A stretch of 64,000 bases of DNA from Tunturiibacter gelidiferens (GTDB taxonomy: Bacteria > Acidobacteriota > Terriglobia > Terriglobales > Acidobacteriaceae), in assembly GCF_014201335.1 (NCBI RefSeq), contig NZ_JACHEB010000004.1, positions 512,387 through 576,386 on the forward strand. Direction: 5' to 3'. The notes beneath the pieces are model-generated. The model searched no databases. It saw only the letters and a list, made by a program, of their open reading frames with translations, and had not been told where the DNA came from. Positions 16,576-26,302 of the stretch are shown here, piece by piece (positions within the stretch are counted from its first letter, which is position 1; each line of letters begins with the position of its first letter). A program made the translations under genes and the position numbers.

Positions 16576-17502
16576 ATGAAGGTTGTGGAGAGCATATTGG
16601 AGCTGGTGGGGCAGACGCCGATGGTGCGGTTGCGGCGACTTGAGTCAGGAAGCGGCAGTGAGAACTGCGCGGAGATCTGGGCAAAGTTGGAGTATTTGAA
16701 TCCTGGTGGAAGTATTAAGGACAGGGCGGCGTTAGGGATTGTGCTGGATGCGGAGCGCCGCGGAGTGTTGAAGCCGGGCGGAACGATCGTAGAGGCGACA
16801 GCGGGGAATACAGGCGTTGGGTTGGCGCTGATTGGCGTAAATCGCGGATACAAGGTGATGCTGTATGTGCCGGAGCAGTTTGCCGAGGAGAAGTGCAAGC
16901 TGATGCGTGGGCTCGGGGCGACGGTGGTGCGGACGCCAGAGGATGAGGGCATGGCAGGCGCGATTCGAAGGGCGCTGCAATTCGAAAAAGAGACGCCGGG
17001 AGCGTTCGCTGCGCTGCAATTTGAGAATCCGGCGAATCCTGATTTCCATGAGGAGACGACGGCGGTCGAGATCTGGGAGCAGATGGAAGGCCGCGTGGAC
17101 GCCTGGGTTTCGGGAGTGGGCTCGGCGGGAACATTTACCGGGGTGGCTCGGTTTTTCAAGAAGAAGCGAGCGGAGACTTTGACCGTTGCCGTGGAGCCAC
17201 AGGGCAGTGTGCTGGAAGGCGGAGAGCCGGGACCGCATAAGGTGGAGGGTATCGGGGTTTCATTTATTCCTGCAACGTTTGACCGCTCCGTATGTGATCG
17301 CGTGATGATGGTGATGGATGAGCCGGCGTTGGAGATGGTTAGGCGGTTGGCTGCGGAAGAGGGTGTGTTCGCGGGGTCCAGCGCAGGTGCGATGTTGTGC
17401 GCGACAGTTGACGTGGCGAAAGAACTTGGAAGAGGCAAGAGAGTGGTGACGGTGATCCCGGATTCGGCGGAGCGGTATCTGTCAAAGGGTCTGTTGGATT
17501 GA
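16576..17502 (+). CDS. cysK: Cysteine synthase (O-acetylserine sulfhydrylase)
   Basis: PLP-dependent enzyme making L-cysteine from O-acetylserine and sulphide; 308 residues. The Schiff-base lysine is Lys48 in NPGGSIKDRAA, the substrate loop is EATAGNTGVGLA near 73-84, and the phosphate-binding loop GVGSAGTFTG lies near 176. The start is ATG 16576 (a TTG precedes it directly). Residues agree with both CysK and CysM-like enzymes, and a cystathionine beta-synthase is a possible alternative given the next gene. The gene 40 bp downstream encodes a trans-sulphuration-type enzyme, so the two likely form a sulphur amino-acid operon. Confidence 0.92.
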   Translation: MKVVESILELVGQTPMVRLRRLESGSGSENCAEIWAKLEYLNPGGSIKDRAALGIVLDAERRGVLKPGGTIVEATAGNTGVGLALIGVNRGYKVMLYVPEQFAEEKCKLMRGLGATVVRTPEDEGMAGAIRRALQFEKETPGAFAALQFENPANPDFHEETTAVEIWEQMEGRVDAWVSGVGSAGTFTGVARFFKKKRAETLTVAVEPQGSVLEGGEPGPHKVEGIGVSFIPATFDRSVCDRVMMVMDEPALEMVRRLAAEEGVFAGSSAGAMLCATVDVAKELGRGKRVVTVIPDSAERYLSKGLLD

Positions 17503-17542
17503 TTTTTCAGATTTGAATTGATTGTGATTGTTGAGGTTACAA

Positions 17543-18703
17543 ATGAAGGAAATGAAGAAACGACCTGGATTTGCAACGCGGGCGATCCATGATGGGCAGG
17601 CTCCGGATGAGTTGACCGGGGCGGTGAATGTACCGATCTATCTGACCTCGACGTATCAGCAGGAGGAGATCGGGAAGAACAAAGGGCATGAGTATGCGCG
17701 GCTGACTAACCCTACGCGGGATGCGTTGGAGGTGAGTCTGTGCTCTTTGGAGGGCGGAACGAGTGCTCACGTGTTCGGCAGTGGAATGGCTGCGATTACG
17801 GCGTTGTGCACGATGATGAAGTCGGGCGACCACGTGGTCTGCTCGGACAACGTGTACGGCGGGACTGGACGCTTGTTCGACAAAGTACTGACGAACTATG
17901 GGCTGACCTTTACCTACGTCGACACGAGTGTGGCGGAGAATGTAGCTGCTGCGATCACGCCGGCGACGAAGTTGGTCCATATCGAGACGCCGACGAATCC
18001 GATGATGTCGCTGACGGATATTGAGGCTGTGGCGAAGATCTGTCATGCGAAGGGTGTGGAGTTGAGTGTCGACAATACGTTCCTGTCCCCGTATCTGCAG
18101 CAGCCGATCGCGCTGGGAGCAGATATCGTGATGCACTCGACGACGAAGTTTTTGAATGGCCACTCGGATGGGCTGGGCGGTGTGCTGGTTTGCACGAAGC
18201 CGGAACACGCGGAAACGTTTCGGTTCGTGCAGAAGTGTACAGGCGGAATCATGTCACCGTTTGAAAGTTATCTGCTGCTGCGCGGGGTGAAGACCCTGGC
18301 TGTGCGGATGAAGCAGCATGATGCAAACGGGCGCGTGGTTGCGGATTTCTTAAAGAGCCATGCGAAGGTCCAACAGGTGTTTTATCCAGGATTGGCGGAG
18401 CATCCCCAACACGAACTGGCGAAGCGACAGCAGAATGGATTTGGGTCAATGATCTCGATGGAACTGGGGTCGCTGAAAAATGCGAATGCATTTGCCAAGA
18501 CGTTGCGCCTCGGACTGCTCGCGGAGTCGTTGGGAGGAGTAGAGACGCTGATCTGTCATCCGGCCACTATGACGCATGCTGCGGTGGGAGCGGAGGGTCG
18601 CGCGCGTCTGGGGATTACAGATGGATTGATGCGGGTTTCGGTGGGGATTGAGGATGTGGAAGATATCGTCGCGGATCTAGGACAGGCTTTGGATCAAATT
18701 TAG
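17543..18703 (+). CDS. Trans-sulphuration PLP enzyme (cystathionine gamma-synthase or gamma-lyase)
   Basis: 386 residues, Cys/Met metabolism PLP family. Landmarks: ATRAIHDGQ at the N-terminus, YARLTNPTRDALE (phosphate-binding Tyr/Arg of the neighbouring subunit), GSGMAAI near 85, the aspartate pair region SVDNTFLSPYLQQP, and the PLP lysine Lys202 in HSTTKFLNGHSDG. The C-terminal SLGGVETLICHPATMTHA matches both gamma-synthases and gamma-lyases, which cannot be separated by eye. With the upstream cysteine synthase it would interconvert cysteine, cystathionine and homocysteine. ATG 17543 is preceded by GAGG at suitable distance; TTG 17528 is a weaker option. Confidence 0.9.
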   Translation: MKEMKKRPGFATRAIHDGQAPDELTGAVNVPIYLTSTYQQEEIGKNKGHEYARLTNPTRDALEVSLCSLEGGTSAHVFGSGMAAITALCTMMKSGDHVVCSDNVYGGTGRLFDKVLTNYGLTFTYVDTSVAENVAAAITPATKLVHIETPTNPMMSLTDIEAVAKICHAKGVELSVDNTFLSPYLQQPIALGADIVMHSTTKFLNGHSDGLGGVLVCTKPEHAETFRFVQKCTGGIMSPFESYLLLRGVKTLAVRMKQHDANGRVVADFLKSHAKVQQVFYPGLAEHPQHELAKRQQNGFGSMISMELGSLKNANAFAKTLRLGLLAESLGGVETLICHPATMTHAAVGAEGRARLGITDGLMRVSVGIEDVEDIVADLGQALDQI

Positions 18704-18724
18704 GTCTTTTTGATTTGAACTGCA

Positions 18725-18760
18725 GGGCGCGGGCTTAAGGGTCCGCGCTCTTCTTGTTGT
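18725..18760 (+). terminator. Possible rho-independent terminator
   Basis: Eight-base stem with one G-U pair, GGGCGCGG (18725-18732) against CCGCGCTC (18743-18750), then TTCTTGTTGT. It lies 22 bp after the trans-sulphuration gene. The T-run is interrupted, so the call is moderate. Confidence 0.45.
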
Positions 18761-18833
18761 AGTGAGCGACGTGCCAGAGTATGCATGGATGTGATACATG
18801 TATTAGCGCAGGTTATAAAGCTTTGGAGGGTGC

Positions 18834-19991
18834 ATGTTTGGATTAACCGATGAGCAGAAGCAGTTGCAGAGCGCAGTACGGGCCTTTGCGGAGGGCGAAG
18901 TTGGCCCGCACGTTTCGGAGTGGGACGAGAAGAGCGAGTTCCCGCACGAAGTGGTGAAGAAGCTTGGAGAGATGGGTCTGCTGGGTGTGATATTTCCCGA
19001 ATCATTGGGCGGGGCCGGCATGGGCTACGTGGAGTATGTACTGGCGATTGAAGAGCTTTCGCGCGTAGACGGCAGCGTAGGGATCATTGTGGCGGCGCAT
19101 AATTCGCTGTGCACGAACCACATCATGCTAGGTGGGAACGACGAGCAGAGGAAGCGGTGGATTCCGAAGCTGGCGAGTGGTCAGTGGCTTGGGGCGTGGG
19201 GTTTGACGGAGCCCGGGTCTGGCTCCGATGCTGGGGGCGCGCGCACTACTGCTGTGAAGCGTGGCGATAAGTGGGTGCTGAATGGGAGTAAGACGTTCAT
19301 CACGAATGGGACGTATGCAAATTGCGCGGTAGTGCTAGCAGTAACGGATAAGGAGAAGGGAACCCGTGGAGGAATCTCGGCGTTCGTGGTGGAGCGCGGG
19401 ACGAAAGGGTTTCGGTCGGGGCGGAAGGAGAACAAGCTTGGTTTGCGGGCGAGCGATACAGCAGAGCTGATCTTCGAAGACTGCGAAATCCCGGCGGAGA
19501 ATCTTGTTGGTAAGGAAGGCGATGGCTTCAAAGATGCAATGCGCGTGCTCGATGGTGGGAGAATTTCGATTGCGGCGCTAAGTTTGGGGATGGCACGCGG
19601 AGCGCTTGATGCTGCGATGAAATATGCGCAGGAGAGACGACAGTTCGGCAAGACGATCAGTGAGTTTCAGGCGATTCAGTTCAAGCTGGCCGATATGGCG
19701 ACCGAACTGGATGCGGCGTGGCTGTTGACGATGCGTGCGGCACAGATGAAGGACGCAGGGAAGAAAGTGACTCTGGAGTCTGCAATGGCAAAGCTGTATG
19801 CGAGCGAGGCTGCATGCAGGATCTGCGATGAAGGTCTGCAGATACATGGCGGATATGGATTCATCAAGGACTATCCAGCAGAGAAGTTTTACCGGGATGT
19901 GCGGCTGTGTCCGATTGGTGAAGGCACAAGTGAGATTCAGCGTATGGTGATTGCCCGGGAGCTGCTCGGAAAGAGCCCTAGTCGTGGCTAG
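18834..19991 (+). CDS. Acyl-CoA dehydrogenase
   Basis: An FAD-dependent beta-oxidation enzyme of 385 residues. Three domains are visible: helical N-domain ([18 protein letters not shown]), middle beta-domain with the FAD-contacting [15 protein letters not shown] (about residues 120-135), and C-terminal helices with [15 protein letters not shown] and [12 protein letters not shown]. The catalytic Glu is in the GEGTSEIQR motif near the end, the short/medium-chain position. Chain-length preference is not inferable. Strong GGAGGG precedes the ATG at 18834. Stands alone; convergent with the nagX-like gene. Confidence 0.93.
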   Translation: MFGLTDEQKQLQSAVRAFAEGEVGPHVSEWDEKSEFPHEVVKKLGEMGLLGVIFPESLGGAGMGYVEYVLAIEELSRVDGSVGIIVAAHNSLCTNHIMLGGNDEQRKRWIPKLASGQWLGAWGLTEPGSGSDAGGARTTAVKRGDKWVLNGSKTFITNGTYANCAVVLAVTDKEKGTRGGISAFVVERGTKGFRSGRKENKLGLRASDTAELIFEDCEIPAENLVGKEGDGFKDAMRVLDGGRISIAALSLGMARGALDAAMKYAQERRQFGKTISEFQAIQFKLADMATELDAAWLLTMRAAQMKDAGKKVTLESAMAKLYASEAACRICDEGLQIHGGYGFIKDYPAEKFYRDVRLCPIGEGTSEIQRMVIARELLGKSPSRG

Positions 19992-20010
19992 TCGCGACGC
20001 CCTGTGATTC

Positions 20011-21252
20011 CTAGATCTGCAATCTTAGCTTCCATCTGGTGAGCAGTGCAGAGAGCGCCAGAATCAGACCAGTGAAGATGAGGCACCTCAGTACGCCGAG
20101 GAGACCGTAGTTGGCATGTTCTGCAAAGTATGTGAAGCCACAAGCGGAGACGATGAAGAAGTAGAAGTCTGGGAGCAGATAGGTGAGGAGTGTGTTCTCG
20201 CCCGCGGGGCGTGCGAATACGGCCCAGCGTACCGCTCGCCTAACGTCGCAGATCCAATAGAGGAGGGTGAAAAGCAGCACGCTGCAGCTGATGCTGTAGA
20301 GACACCAAGTTGGAGTGGCGCGGATCTTCGAGATGCCCAGGGGAGTCAGAAGCCATCCGCAGAAGAACGTGACGACACTAAAGAGGATGGCGACGGTAGA
20401 CTTCTGCCGAAATGTGTTCCATCGGAGACCGTGGCTGTTCACAAAGATGCTTGAGGTGACGACGCCGGCCAGTGCGATCGATGCCATGGCACCGTTGCCC
20501 CATGGCCAGATGTACAGGGGGAGATGGCGTGGGAACGGAATCCACTTCGCCGTTAATGCGATACAAAGGATCGTCATAGCGGCGAACCACGCCAGCGGCG
20601 CCCAGTTCCATCGTCGCGTTGCGATATAGAGGATAGAGACTGCCAGGTAGGTCCAGCCGAGCAGGCCTAGAATCTCGGGGTATGACGTGGAAATCCAGGC
20701 TGCATGTCCGTCGGTCGTGGTGCGGCGAAAGATGGCAAACATCGCCACCATCAGTGCCAGCCCGGAGAATCGCAGAATTCGAAACAATGGCTGATAGCGT
20801 TCAGTGCGTGGATACACGTTCCAGAATAAGACGGCACCGCTGAGCGCGAGGATGGTCCACATTATCGGACCTATCCCCATGAGCGCTCGACTTCCCAGTT
20901 CCGCGTTCGCGAGAATAAGTCCGAGGAGGACCAAAGCGATGGTGCGGAGCATGATATGTAGCCAGAGGGCTGGCACGGATGAATTCTTACGGAGTCGATG
21001 TTCCAGAGCTATGGGGATCGTCATCCCAAGGATGAATAGAAAGGCCGGAAACACCATATCTACGTAGGTCATCGCATCGACCTTTGCAGGAGCGTGATAG
21101 TTCCACCACGGGAGACCCTTGACCTCGGCCAGTTCGTTGACAAAGATCATCAAGGTCATCGTTAGCCCGCGGAATATATCGATGGACGCGACACGTTGAG
21201 CGCGAATCGTGTTTGTTGCATTCGCTTGGAGGAGTTCCATCGATGGATTCAT
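20011..21252 (-). CDS. nagX: NagX-like membrane protein (DUF5009/HGSNAT family)
   Basis: A 413-residue integral membrane protein with about ten transmembrane segments. The N-terminal signature (SIDIFRGLTMTLMIFVNE, then VDMVFPAFLFILG with WWNYHAP between) is that of the heparan-alpha-glucosaminide N-acetyltransferase-like family, whose bacterial members (NagX) occur in chitin/GlcNAc utilisation operons. The likely role is acetylation or transport of glucosamine-containing sugars at the inner membrane; this is known only for the animal lysosomal enzyme. Its start overlaps the chitinase stop codon (ATGA), so it is translationally coupled to that gene. Confidence 0.85.
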   Translation of the reverse strand: MNPSMELLQANATNTIRAQRVASIDIFRGLTMTLMIFVNELAEVKGLPWWNYHAPAKVDAMTYVDMVFPAFLFILGMTIPIALEHRLRKNSSVPALWLHIMLRTIALVLLGLILANAELGSRALMGIGPIMWTILALSGAVLFWNVYPRTERYQPLFRILRFSGLALMVAMFAIFRRTTTDGHAAWISTSYPEILGLLGWTYLAVSILYIATRRWNWAPLAWFAAMTILCIALTAKWIPFPRHLPLYIWPWGNGAMASIALAGVVTSSIFVNSHGLRWNTFRQKSTVAILFSVVTFFCGWLLTPLGISKIRATPTWCLYSISCSVLLFTLLYWICDVRRAVRWAVFARPAGENTLLTYLLPDFYFFIVSACGFTYFAEHANYGLLGVLRCLIFTGLILALSALLTRWKLRLQI

Positions 21253-22433
21253 CGCGTCTCCGTAGTTGTTGTGGCTTCACTTCGCAGGCCCGCATTGATC
21301 GCATCAAGGAGAGTGTTGGCAGAATCACCGGTGTACTCCCAGAACATGACGCCTGCCAATTTGTGATCAATCACGTACTCGCATTTTTTCTTTAGTGATT
21401 CGGGGTCGTCATACGATATGAAAGTTTGAGTGTCGTGATTGTAAAGATATGGGGCAGATGCATCGGTGTCCCAATAGCGTGAGTAACCACTATTCTGCAG
21501 ACTGATTAACGCGCTGAATGGGAGATAGGTGTTGGGTGCTTCCTTTCCAGGTTGAAAGAGTCCGTGGTTCTGATCCGGAACCTGCGTCCAGCCCTTCCCG
21601 TAGAAAGGCACGCCAAGCACGAGTTTTCCCTGAGGCACACCGGCGCTCTCATATTCGTGCACAGTGCGGTCGGCTGAGATCTTCTTCGGATCGGCTGGGT
21701 TGGTGAACAGCGGCGCATGGTGTCCGGTGGTTTTGTCCCAGCTCGGAACGTAGTAGTCGTACGACATCAGGTTGACCGTGTCCACATATCTTTGAACTTT
21801 GTCCATCTCGGTATGCTCGAGGAACTCGGTCGAGGCGCCGGTTGCGATGGACGTCACCAGATGTCGATGGAGTTTCTTTTGTTCTTTATCGAATCGTGCC
21901 CTCAGCTCTTTGAGTAAAAGTGTGTAGTTTTGCTTGTCTTCAGGACGAAATCGATGATTATCGCCGGCCATTCCGGGGTATTCCCAATCGATATCAACGC
22001 CATCGAGCTCGTATTTTTCGACGAATTTCACTGCGCTTTCGATGAAGAGCTTTCTACTCTGCTTCGTTAGAGCGATATCGGAAAAGTCGCCGGACCACGT
22101 CCATCCGCCGACCGAGACCACTACGGTCAAAGAAGAATTGTCTCGTTTTAGAGAGTTGAGCACAGCGAAGTTTTCTGCGTCGTGCGCAAAGCCCTCTACG
22201 ATTTGACTGTTCTGTAGATTGGCAAAGGCGTAGTTGATTCGCGTCAACTTTGCTGCAGATACTTCCTGCGGAGCGATGATCCTATCCTTTGGAAAGATGT
22301 AAGCAATGATCTCCTTCTTCTGTGCGGGAGATATCGCTGCTCGCAGATGAAGGGTGAAGCACATAGACAGAATAAGGACAGCCAGGCAAGAAGAGAGGAC
22401 GCGAAGTAATAAAGGGTTTGAAATACGCTTCAT
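21249..22433 (-). CDS. GH18 chitinase, secreted
   Basis: A 394-residue glycoside hydrolase family 18 enzyme. A signal peptide covers residues 1-33. The catalytic motif Asp-x-x-Asp-x-Asp-x-Glu is at 144-151 (DGVDIDWE), with Glu151 as acid/base, and the SVGG strand at 107-110 is the other family hallmark. A chitinase insertion-domain-like segment follows (YDYYVPSW, GVPFYGKGW), and the last strand MFWEYTGD supplies the substrate-stacking Trp. There is no carbohydrate-binding module. It should cleave chitin or chitooligosaccharides in the periplasm or outside. Cotranscribed with nagX. Confidence 0.94.
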   Translation of the reverse strand: MKRISNPLLLRVLSSCLAVLILSMCFTLHLRAAISPAQKKEIIAYIFPKDRIIAPQEVSAAKLTRINYAFANLQNSQIVEGFAHDAENFAVLNSLKRDNSSLTVVVSVGGWTWSGDFSDIALTKQSRKLFIESAVKFVEKYELDGVDIDWEYPGMAGDNHRFRPEDKQNYTLLLKELRARFDKEQKKLHRHLVTSIATGASTEFLEHTEMDKVQRYVDTVNLMSYDYYVPSWDKTTGHHAPLFTNPADPKKISADRTVHEYESAGVPQGKLVLGVPFYGKGWTQVPDQNHGLFQPGKEAPNTYLPFSALISLQNSGYSRYWDTDASAPYLYNHDTQTFISYDDPESLKKKCEYVIDHKLAGVMFWEYTGDSANTLLDAINAGLRSEATTTTETR

Positions 22434-22509
22434 GGATTCCTGTTCTGCTGGTGAGTCAATCAGTTGATTTTACGAAGGACCTCGTAGCATCTTTTTTCGT
22501 CCACTTGTA

Positions 22510-22545
22510 CGAAAAAAGAAGGACGGCGAAAGACTTTCGCCGTCC
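22510..22545 (-). terminator. Rho-independent terminator of the TonB receptor gene
   Basis: A perfect inverted repeat, GGACGGCGAAAG then CTTTCGCCGTCC with one base between (22521-22545), is followed on the - strand by TTCTTTTTTC. It is 23 bp after the receptor stop codon. It separates the receptor from the downstream chitinase-nagX pair, at least partly. Confidence 0.88.
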
Positions 22546-22567
22546 CAAGCTATCACTGATTCCAGGA

Positions 22568-25500
22568 TTAGAAGACGAACTTCAATGCCAGTTGGATGTT
22601 ACGAGGTTCGTTCACTGTGTTGCTGATCTGACCGAAGTTGTTTCCAGGACTGGCGTTGTTGCTCGGCGGGGCCAGGCTAACCATGTTGAAGGCGTTCAGG
22701 AAGTCGCTGCGGAATTCAATGTGACTTCCTTCGGTGATTGCGAAGTCCTTGGATAGGGCTAGGTCGATCTGCTTGTAACCAGGATCACGTTCTGAACCTA
22801 CTGAGGAGTTTCCAAAGCTTGAAGCACTCTGCTCCTGGTAGGCGCAGGTTCCGTTGTCGAAGTCACTTGCGCAGGTTTGGGCTGAAGGATCAGTACCGAA
22901 ATAGTTGGTTTCTGTTCGACCCCTTACGTGGAGAGAACGAAGGTGGTTGGCACGAGCCGCTCTGGCGTTCACCGCTGCCGAATAGAACGCATTTGAATTT
23001 ACGGTAATGGGGAAGCCCGTGTGGAAGCTCATGATCGAACCTACTTTCCAGCCTCCAACCACCTCATCCGCAATGCGATTCATGCCACCACCGAACTGGC
23101 GTCCGCGGCCGAAAGGCAACTCGTAGTAGCCGGAGATGGAGACGTTGTGCTTGGCGTCGAAGTACGTCGGACCATAATCTGCTCCACCGTTATATGCATC
23201 CTGCCAGTACGCACTTTGCGAGTCGCCAGCGCCGCCGCCAGCACCGTAGTAGCCCAGGTTGTTGCTGAGCCCTTTACTGTAGGTCCAGTTGGCCAGGAAC
23301 TCGAGACCGTGGTCGAGGCGACGCCGTCCGGTCACCTGGAGAGAACTGTAATTCATGACAGCTTCCGACTCGGTATAGCTGATGTTCGCAATCTGGCTAA
23401 GAGCCGGATTGAGAACAGACAATGTCGTGATTGGAAGAGCACACTGGAGACAGGCACGCTGGTTTCCTTCGCGCGGGTCTACCAGGTGGGTTCCGTTCTG
23501 CCCCAGGTAAGCGGCCGTCACGGAGGTGAAGTTGTCTACTTGATATTCGGTAGTGAGGTTGTACTGCTGAATCAGGGCAGGCTTCAGATTTGGCTGCCAT
23601 GCGCGCACGTTACCTGCATATACTGATGGGTCGGACGGACGATAGAAGCCGTTGGTGATGCTGAGGAAGGGAGCTCCGTTGGCGCAGGGCAAGCTGTTGT
23701 TACAGGAGGCGTCGACGAAGAATGGCGGGTTAAGCGTGAGCCGCAGATTGGCTCCCGTTCCCTCCAGGAAGTTCGTGATGCCGTAGCCGCCGCGAAGTAC
23801 AAACTTATCGCGGAACGATTCTGGCGACCAGGCGAAACCTAGCCTCGGCATGAAGCCCGCGTGGTAGGCATTGTAGAGGGCGCGCGGCGCGCCGTTCACA
23901 CCTGCGTTGGTGATCACACCGGTGGTGATGTTTATATTTGCCTGCTTGTTATTGACTTCGATGTAAGGCTGATCGTACTCCCAGCGCAGGCCGAGATTGA
24001 TCGTCAGGTTTGAGGTCAGTTTGAAGTCATCCTGCGCGAAGAAAGCGGGACGATACTGGCGTTGTCCCCAGCGACCGGTTAGAGCGCCTTGACCTTCGGA
24101 GGTTACGTTGTCGCTGAGGAAGTCGCCAACTTTGCCATTGAAGCCGAACCAACCTAGTGATCCATCGTTGCCCGAGTAGTAGCGGTTCTCCTGGTAGCGA
24201 AGCACCTGAGCACCGAATTTCAGTGTCTGTTTGCCGTGTTGCCAGGTGAGATTATCTCCGTAAGTGTAGGCGTTCACGATGCTGTCGCTATTGATACCGC
24301 CATAGGAGCCATTACCATCTTGACCAAACGGAGCGCCGATGTCATCCACTGTGCCGGAGTTGTCGCCATTGCCGATGACGAGGGTGCTGAAGCCGGGAAC
24401 GAGTTGGGTTCCAGGTATGCCAAGTTTGGCGTTGCCAGTTAGACCCCAATTGCCGGAGACGTCGGTTGGAGTTTGAATGTAGCGGGTACGGCCATAGCCA
24501 GCACGCGCTTCGTTGACGATGCTGGGCGAGATCTCGTGGGTCCAGTTGAGAATGAAGCCTGTGTAGGGGTCGTTGTTGTTGGTTGGAATATCGGTAGGGA
24601 GAGCGACCTTAGAGTAACCGTCGTTCTCGCGGCCCATAGAGAAGCGACCAGAGATCGTGTCGCGCTTAGTCGCCTGCCAATCGATCTTGAAATCGCCCTG
24701 ATTGTTGACGGTTGCCTGGCCCGACGAGCCGACGTAGTTTACGGACGTGTCCGTCACGGTATTGGGCTCTGGATAAAGCTCTGGGTGGGCGAAGAGATAG
24801 ATTGCTGCCGGATTTGTGATACCGGGCAACGTGCGATCTGCTGCTGAGACGACCGTTCGGAGTTCGACGGTGGAGAAATGCTGGCGAGCTCCCTGGTAAT
24901 CCACGAAGAAGAAAAGCTTGTCTTTGAAGATGGGACCGCCGAGAGTGCCACCGAAGATGGCACGGTTGAATGGAGCACGTGGCGCGCCGGTCAGGTTTGC
25001 AGCCCATGTATTTGCGTTCAGGTTCTGGTTTTCACCGAAGAAGAAAGCGTTGCCATGGAATCGATTGGTTCCGCTTTTGGTAACCATAACAACCTGACCG
25101 CCGTTTGCGTTGCCGTACTCAGCGGTAGAGTTGCCGGTAATGATGCGGACTTCGCCGAGTGCGTCGACGTTGGGGCTGTAGCCGATGTAGTTGTCGATCG
25201 CTTCGTTGATATCCGCTCCGTCGAGTGTGTAGTTGTTGCTCTGCTCACGGTTTCCGTTGACGTTGAACCCTCCGTTATATTGACCGCGACCCACGTTATC
25301 AAGTGCCTGAGGGTTTGGAGTGATGGCGCCAGCGACTAAGAGTGTGAGCGTGGAGAAGTTGCGGCTCTGCAACGGTAGTTCCGTAGCGGCCGCCGCAGTA
25401 ATCGTGTCGCCGGTCGTTGCGTTTTCTGTATTTAGGATGGGAGCTGTGTCGGTGACGACGACATTGCTGTTTGTTCCGCCGACCTTCAAAGCTACGTTCA

Positions 25501-25825
25501 CCTTGGCTTCCTGATCGACTTCAAGCGAAAAAGCGCTGGTGCCTTGAGGAGCGAAACTACTGGAATCTACAGTGATCTTGTATTGCCCAATCTGCAAAAA
25601 ATGAAGAGAGTAAATGCCACTAGGATTGGTCACAGTCGGAGTGGCCACACCTGTTTGGACGTTAGTAGCGGTTACTTTAGCGCCCGCCACGACTGCCCCG
25701 GTCGGGTCGGTCACGGTACCGGTGATGGACCCGGTGATGGTCTGCGTGAATGCCGGTATACAGGTCACCATAACCAGCATTAGCGCTGAAAGATAACGGA
25801 AGCCGAGCTTTAGTCTCTTGTGCAT
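22568..25825 (-). CDS. TonB-dependent receptor with carboxypeptidase-regulatory domain (Oar-like)
   Basis: About 1085 residues, outer membrane. Order: signal peptide (1-28), a carboxypeptidase-regulatory-like Ig domain (about 32-115, GSITGTVTDPTGAVV), a plug domain (about 130-250, containing NGGQVVMVTKSGTN) and a long beta-barrel ending in Phe (ALKFVF). This is the Oar-like class abundant in Acidobacteria and used for uptake of large or polymeric substrates. Given the chitinase, NagX and GH9 neighbours, chitooligosaccharides are a reasonable substrate; that is inference from context. GGAGG lies 6 bases before ATG 25825 and only 3 before ATG 25828, so 25825 is preferred. Confidence 0.92.
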   Translation of the reverse strand: MHKRLKLGFRYLSALMLVMVTCIPAFTQTITGSITGTVTDPTGAVVAGAKVTATNVQTGVATPTVTNPSGIYSLHFLQIGQYKITVDSSSFAPQGTSAFSLEVDQEAKVNVALKVGGTNSNVVVTDTAPILNTENATTGDTITAAAATELPLQSRNFSTLTLLVAGAITPNPQALDNVGRGQYNGGFNVNGNREQSNNYTLDGADINEAIDNYIGYSPNVDALGEVRIITGNSTAEYGNANGGQVVMVTKSGTNRFHGNAFFFGENQNLNANTWAANLTGAPRAPFNRAIFGGTLGGPIFKDKLFFFVDYQGARQHFSTVELRTVVSAADRTLPGITNPAAIYLFAHPELYPEPNTVTDTSVNYVGSSGQATVNNQGDFKIDWQATKRDTISGRFSMGRENDGYSKVALPTDIPTNNNDPYTGFILNWTHEISPSIVNEARAGYGRTRYIQTPTDVSGNWGLTGNAKLGIPGTQLVPGFSTLVIGNGDNSGTVDDIGAPFGQDGNGSYGGINSDSIVNAYTYGDNLTWQHGKQTLKFGAQVLRYQENRYYSGNDGSLGWFGFNGKVGDFLSDNVTSEGQGALTGRWGQRQYRPAFFAQDDFKLTSNLTINLGLRWEYDQPYIEVNNKQANINITTGVITNAGVNGAPRALYNAYHAGFMPRLGFAWSPESFRDKFVLRGGYGITNFLEGTGANLRLTLNPPFFVDASCNNSLPCANGAPFLSITNGFYRPSDPSVYAGNVRAWQPNLKPALIQQYNLTTEYQVDNFTSVTAAYLGQNGTHLVDPREGNQRACLQCALPITTLSVLNPALSQIANISYTESEAVMNYSSLQVTGRRRLDHGLEFLANWTYSKGLSNNLGYYGAGGGAGDSQSAYWQDAYNGGADYGPTYFDAKHNVSISGYYELPFGRGRQFGGGMNRIADEVVGGWKVGSIMSFHTGFPITVNSNAFYSAAVNARAARANHLRSLHVRGRTETNYFGTDPSAQTCASDFDNGTCAYQEQSASSFGNSSVGSERDPGYKQIDLALSKDFAITEGSHIEFRSDFLNAFNMVSLAPPSNNASPGNNFGQISNTVNEPRNIQLALKFVF

Positions 25826-26302
25826 CATGTTCCTCCAAAGTAAAAAGTGCAGAGCGAATTTCTTTGTCCGTACGAGTTTCGCGGTTGGCTTCCTTGGCCC
25901 ATCCTGCTTACTGCGTTTTCAATCAAGTTCAAACTTCGAAATTCCCAGCTTTGCGCGTAGTCCGTACCTCAAGAACGGACAGGCCCCCGGTCATCCTTGG
26001 TCCTGTGATCTCCTTTAGGAAAACGGCAACGGCCACTCCTTGGAAATGCAGAAATCGTTCTGATTCACGGTCAAAAGAAGGCAGAATTTATTCGTAAATT
26101 GAAATGTGCGGATGCCAGATCGTATAGACAACTGTACTGAAGTGCAAGAGAAATCTTCCATGTCACGCTCGGAAACGTCCGAGAGGCGTCCTAAAGAGGC
26201 GGACTTCCTCCTCGTTCTTCGAAGCCTATTCGCGGTAAAGACTGGCGGGTCAACGAGTTCTGATTTGCTTTGGGGAACTGCTGCGACTAATTGCGGCGCT
26301 TC
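25826..26302. other. Intergenic region upstream of the TonB receptor
   Basis: About 480 bp between the receptor start and the GntR stop codon, with no convincing gene (reading frames here run into the regulator as shadows). It must hold the receptor promoter. It contains the imperfect palindrome described at 26122 and two copies of GTCCGTAC (25866 and about 25961). Confidence 0.55.
26122..26137. promoter_or_regulatory. Candidate operator of the GntR/UTRA regulator, site 1
   Basis: GTATAG-ACAA-CTGTAC, an imperfect palindrome (5 of 6 arm positions). Its left part GTATAGAC resembles operators of NagR/YvoA-type GntR regulators. A related sequence with the same 4-base spacer is at 27236. Distance to the receptor ATG is about 300 bp. 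Speculative. Confidence 0.3.
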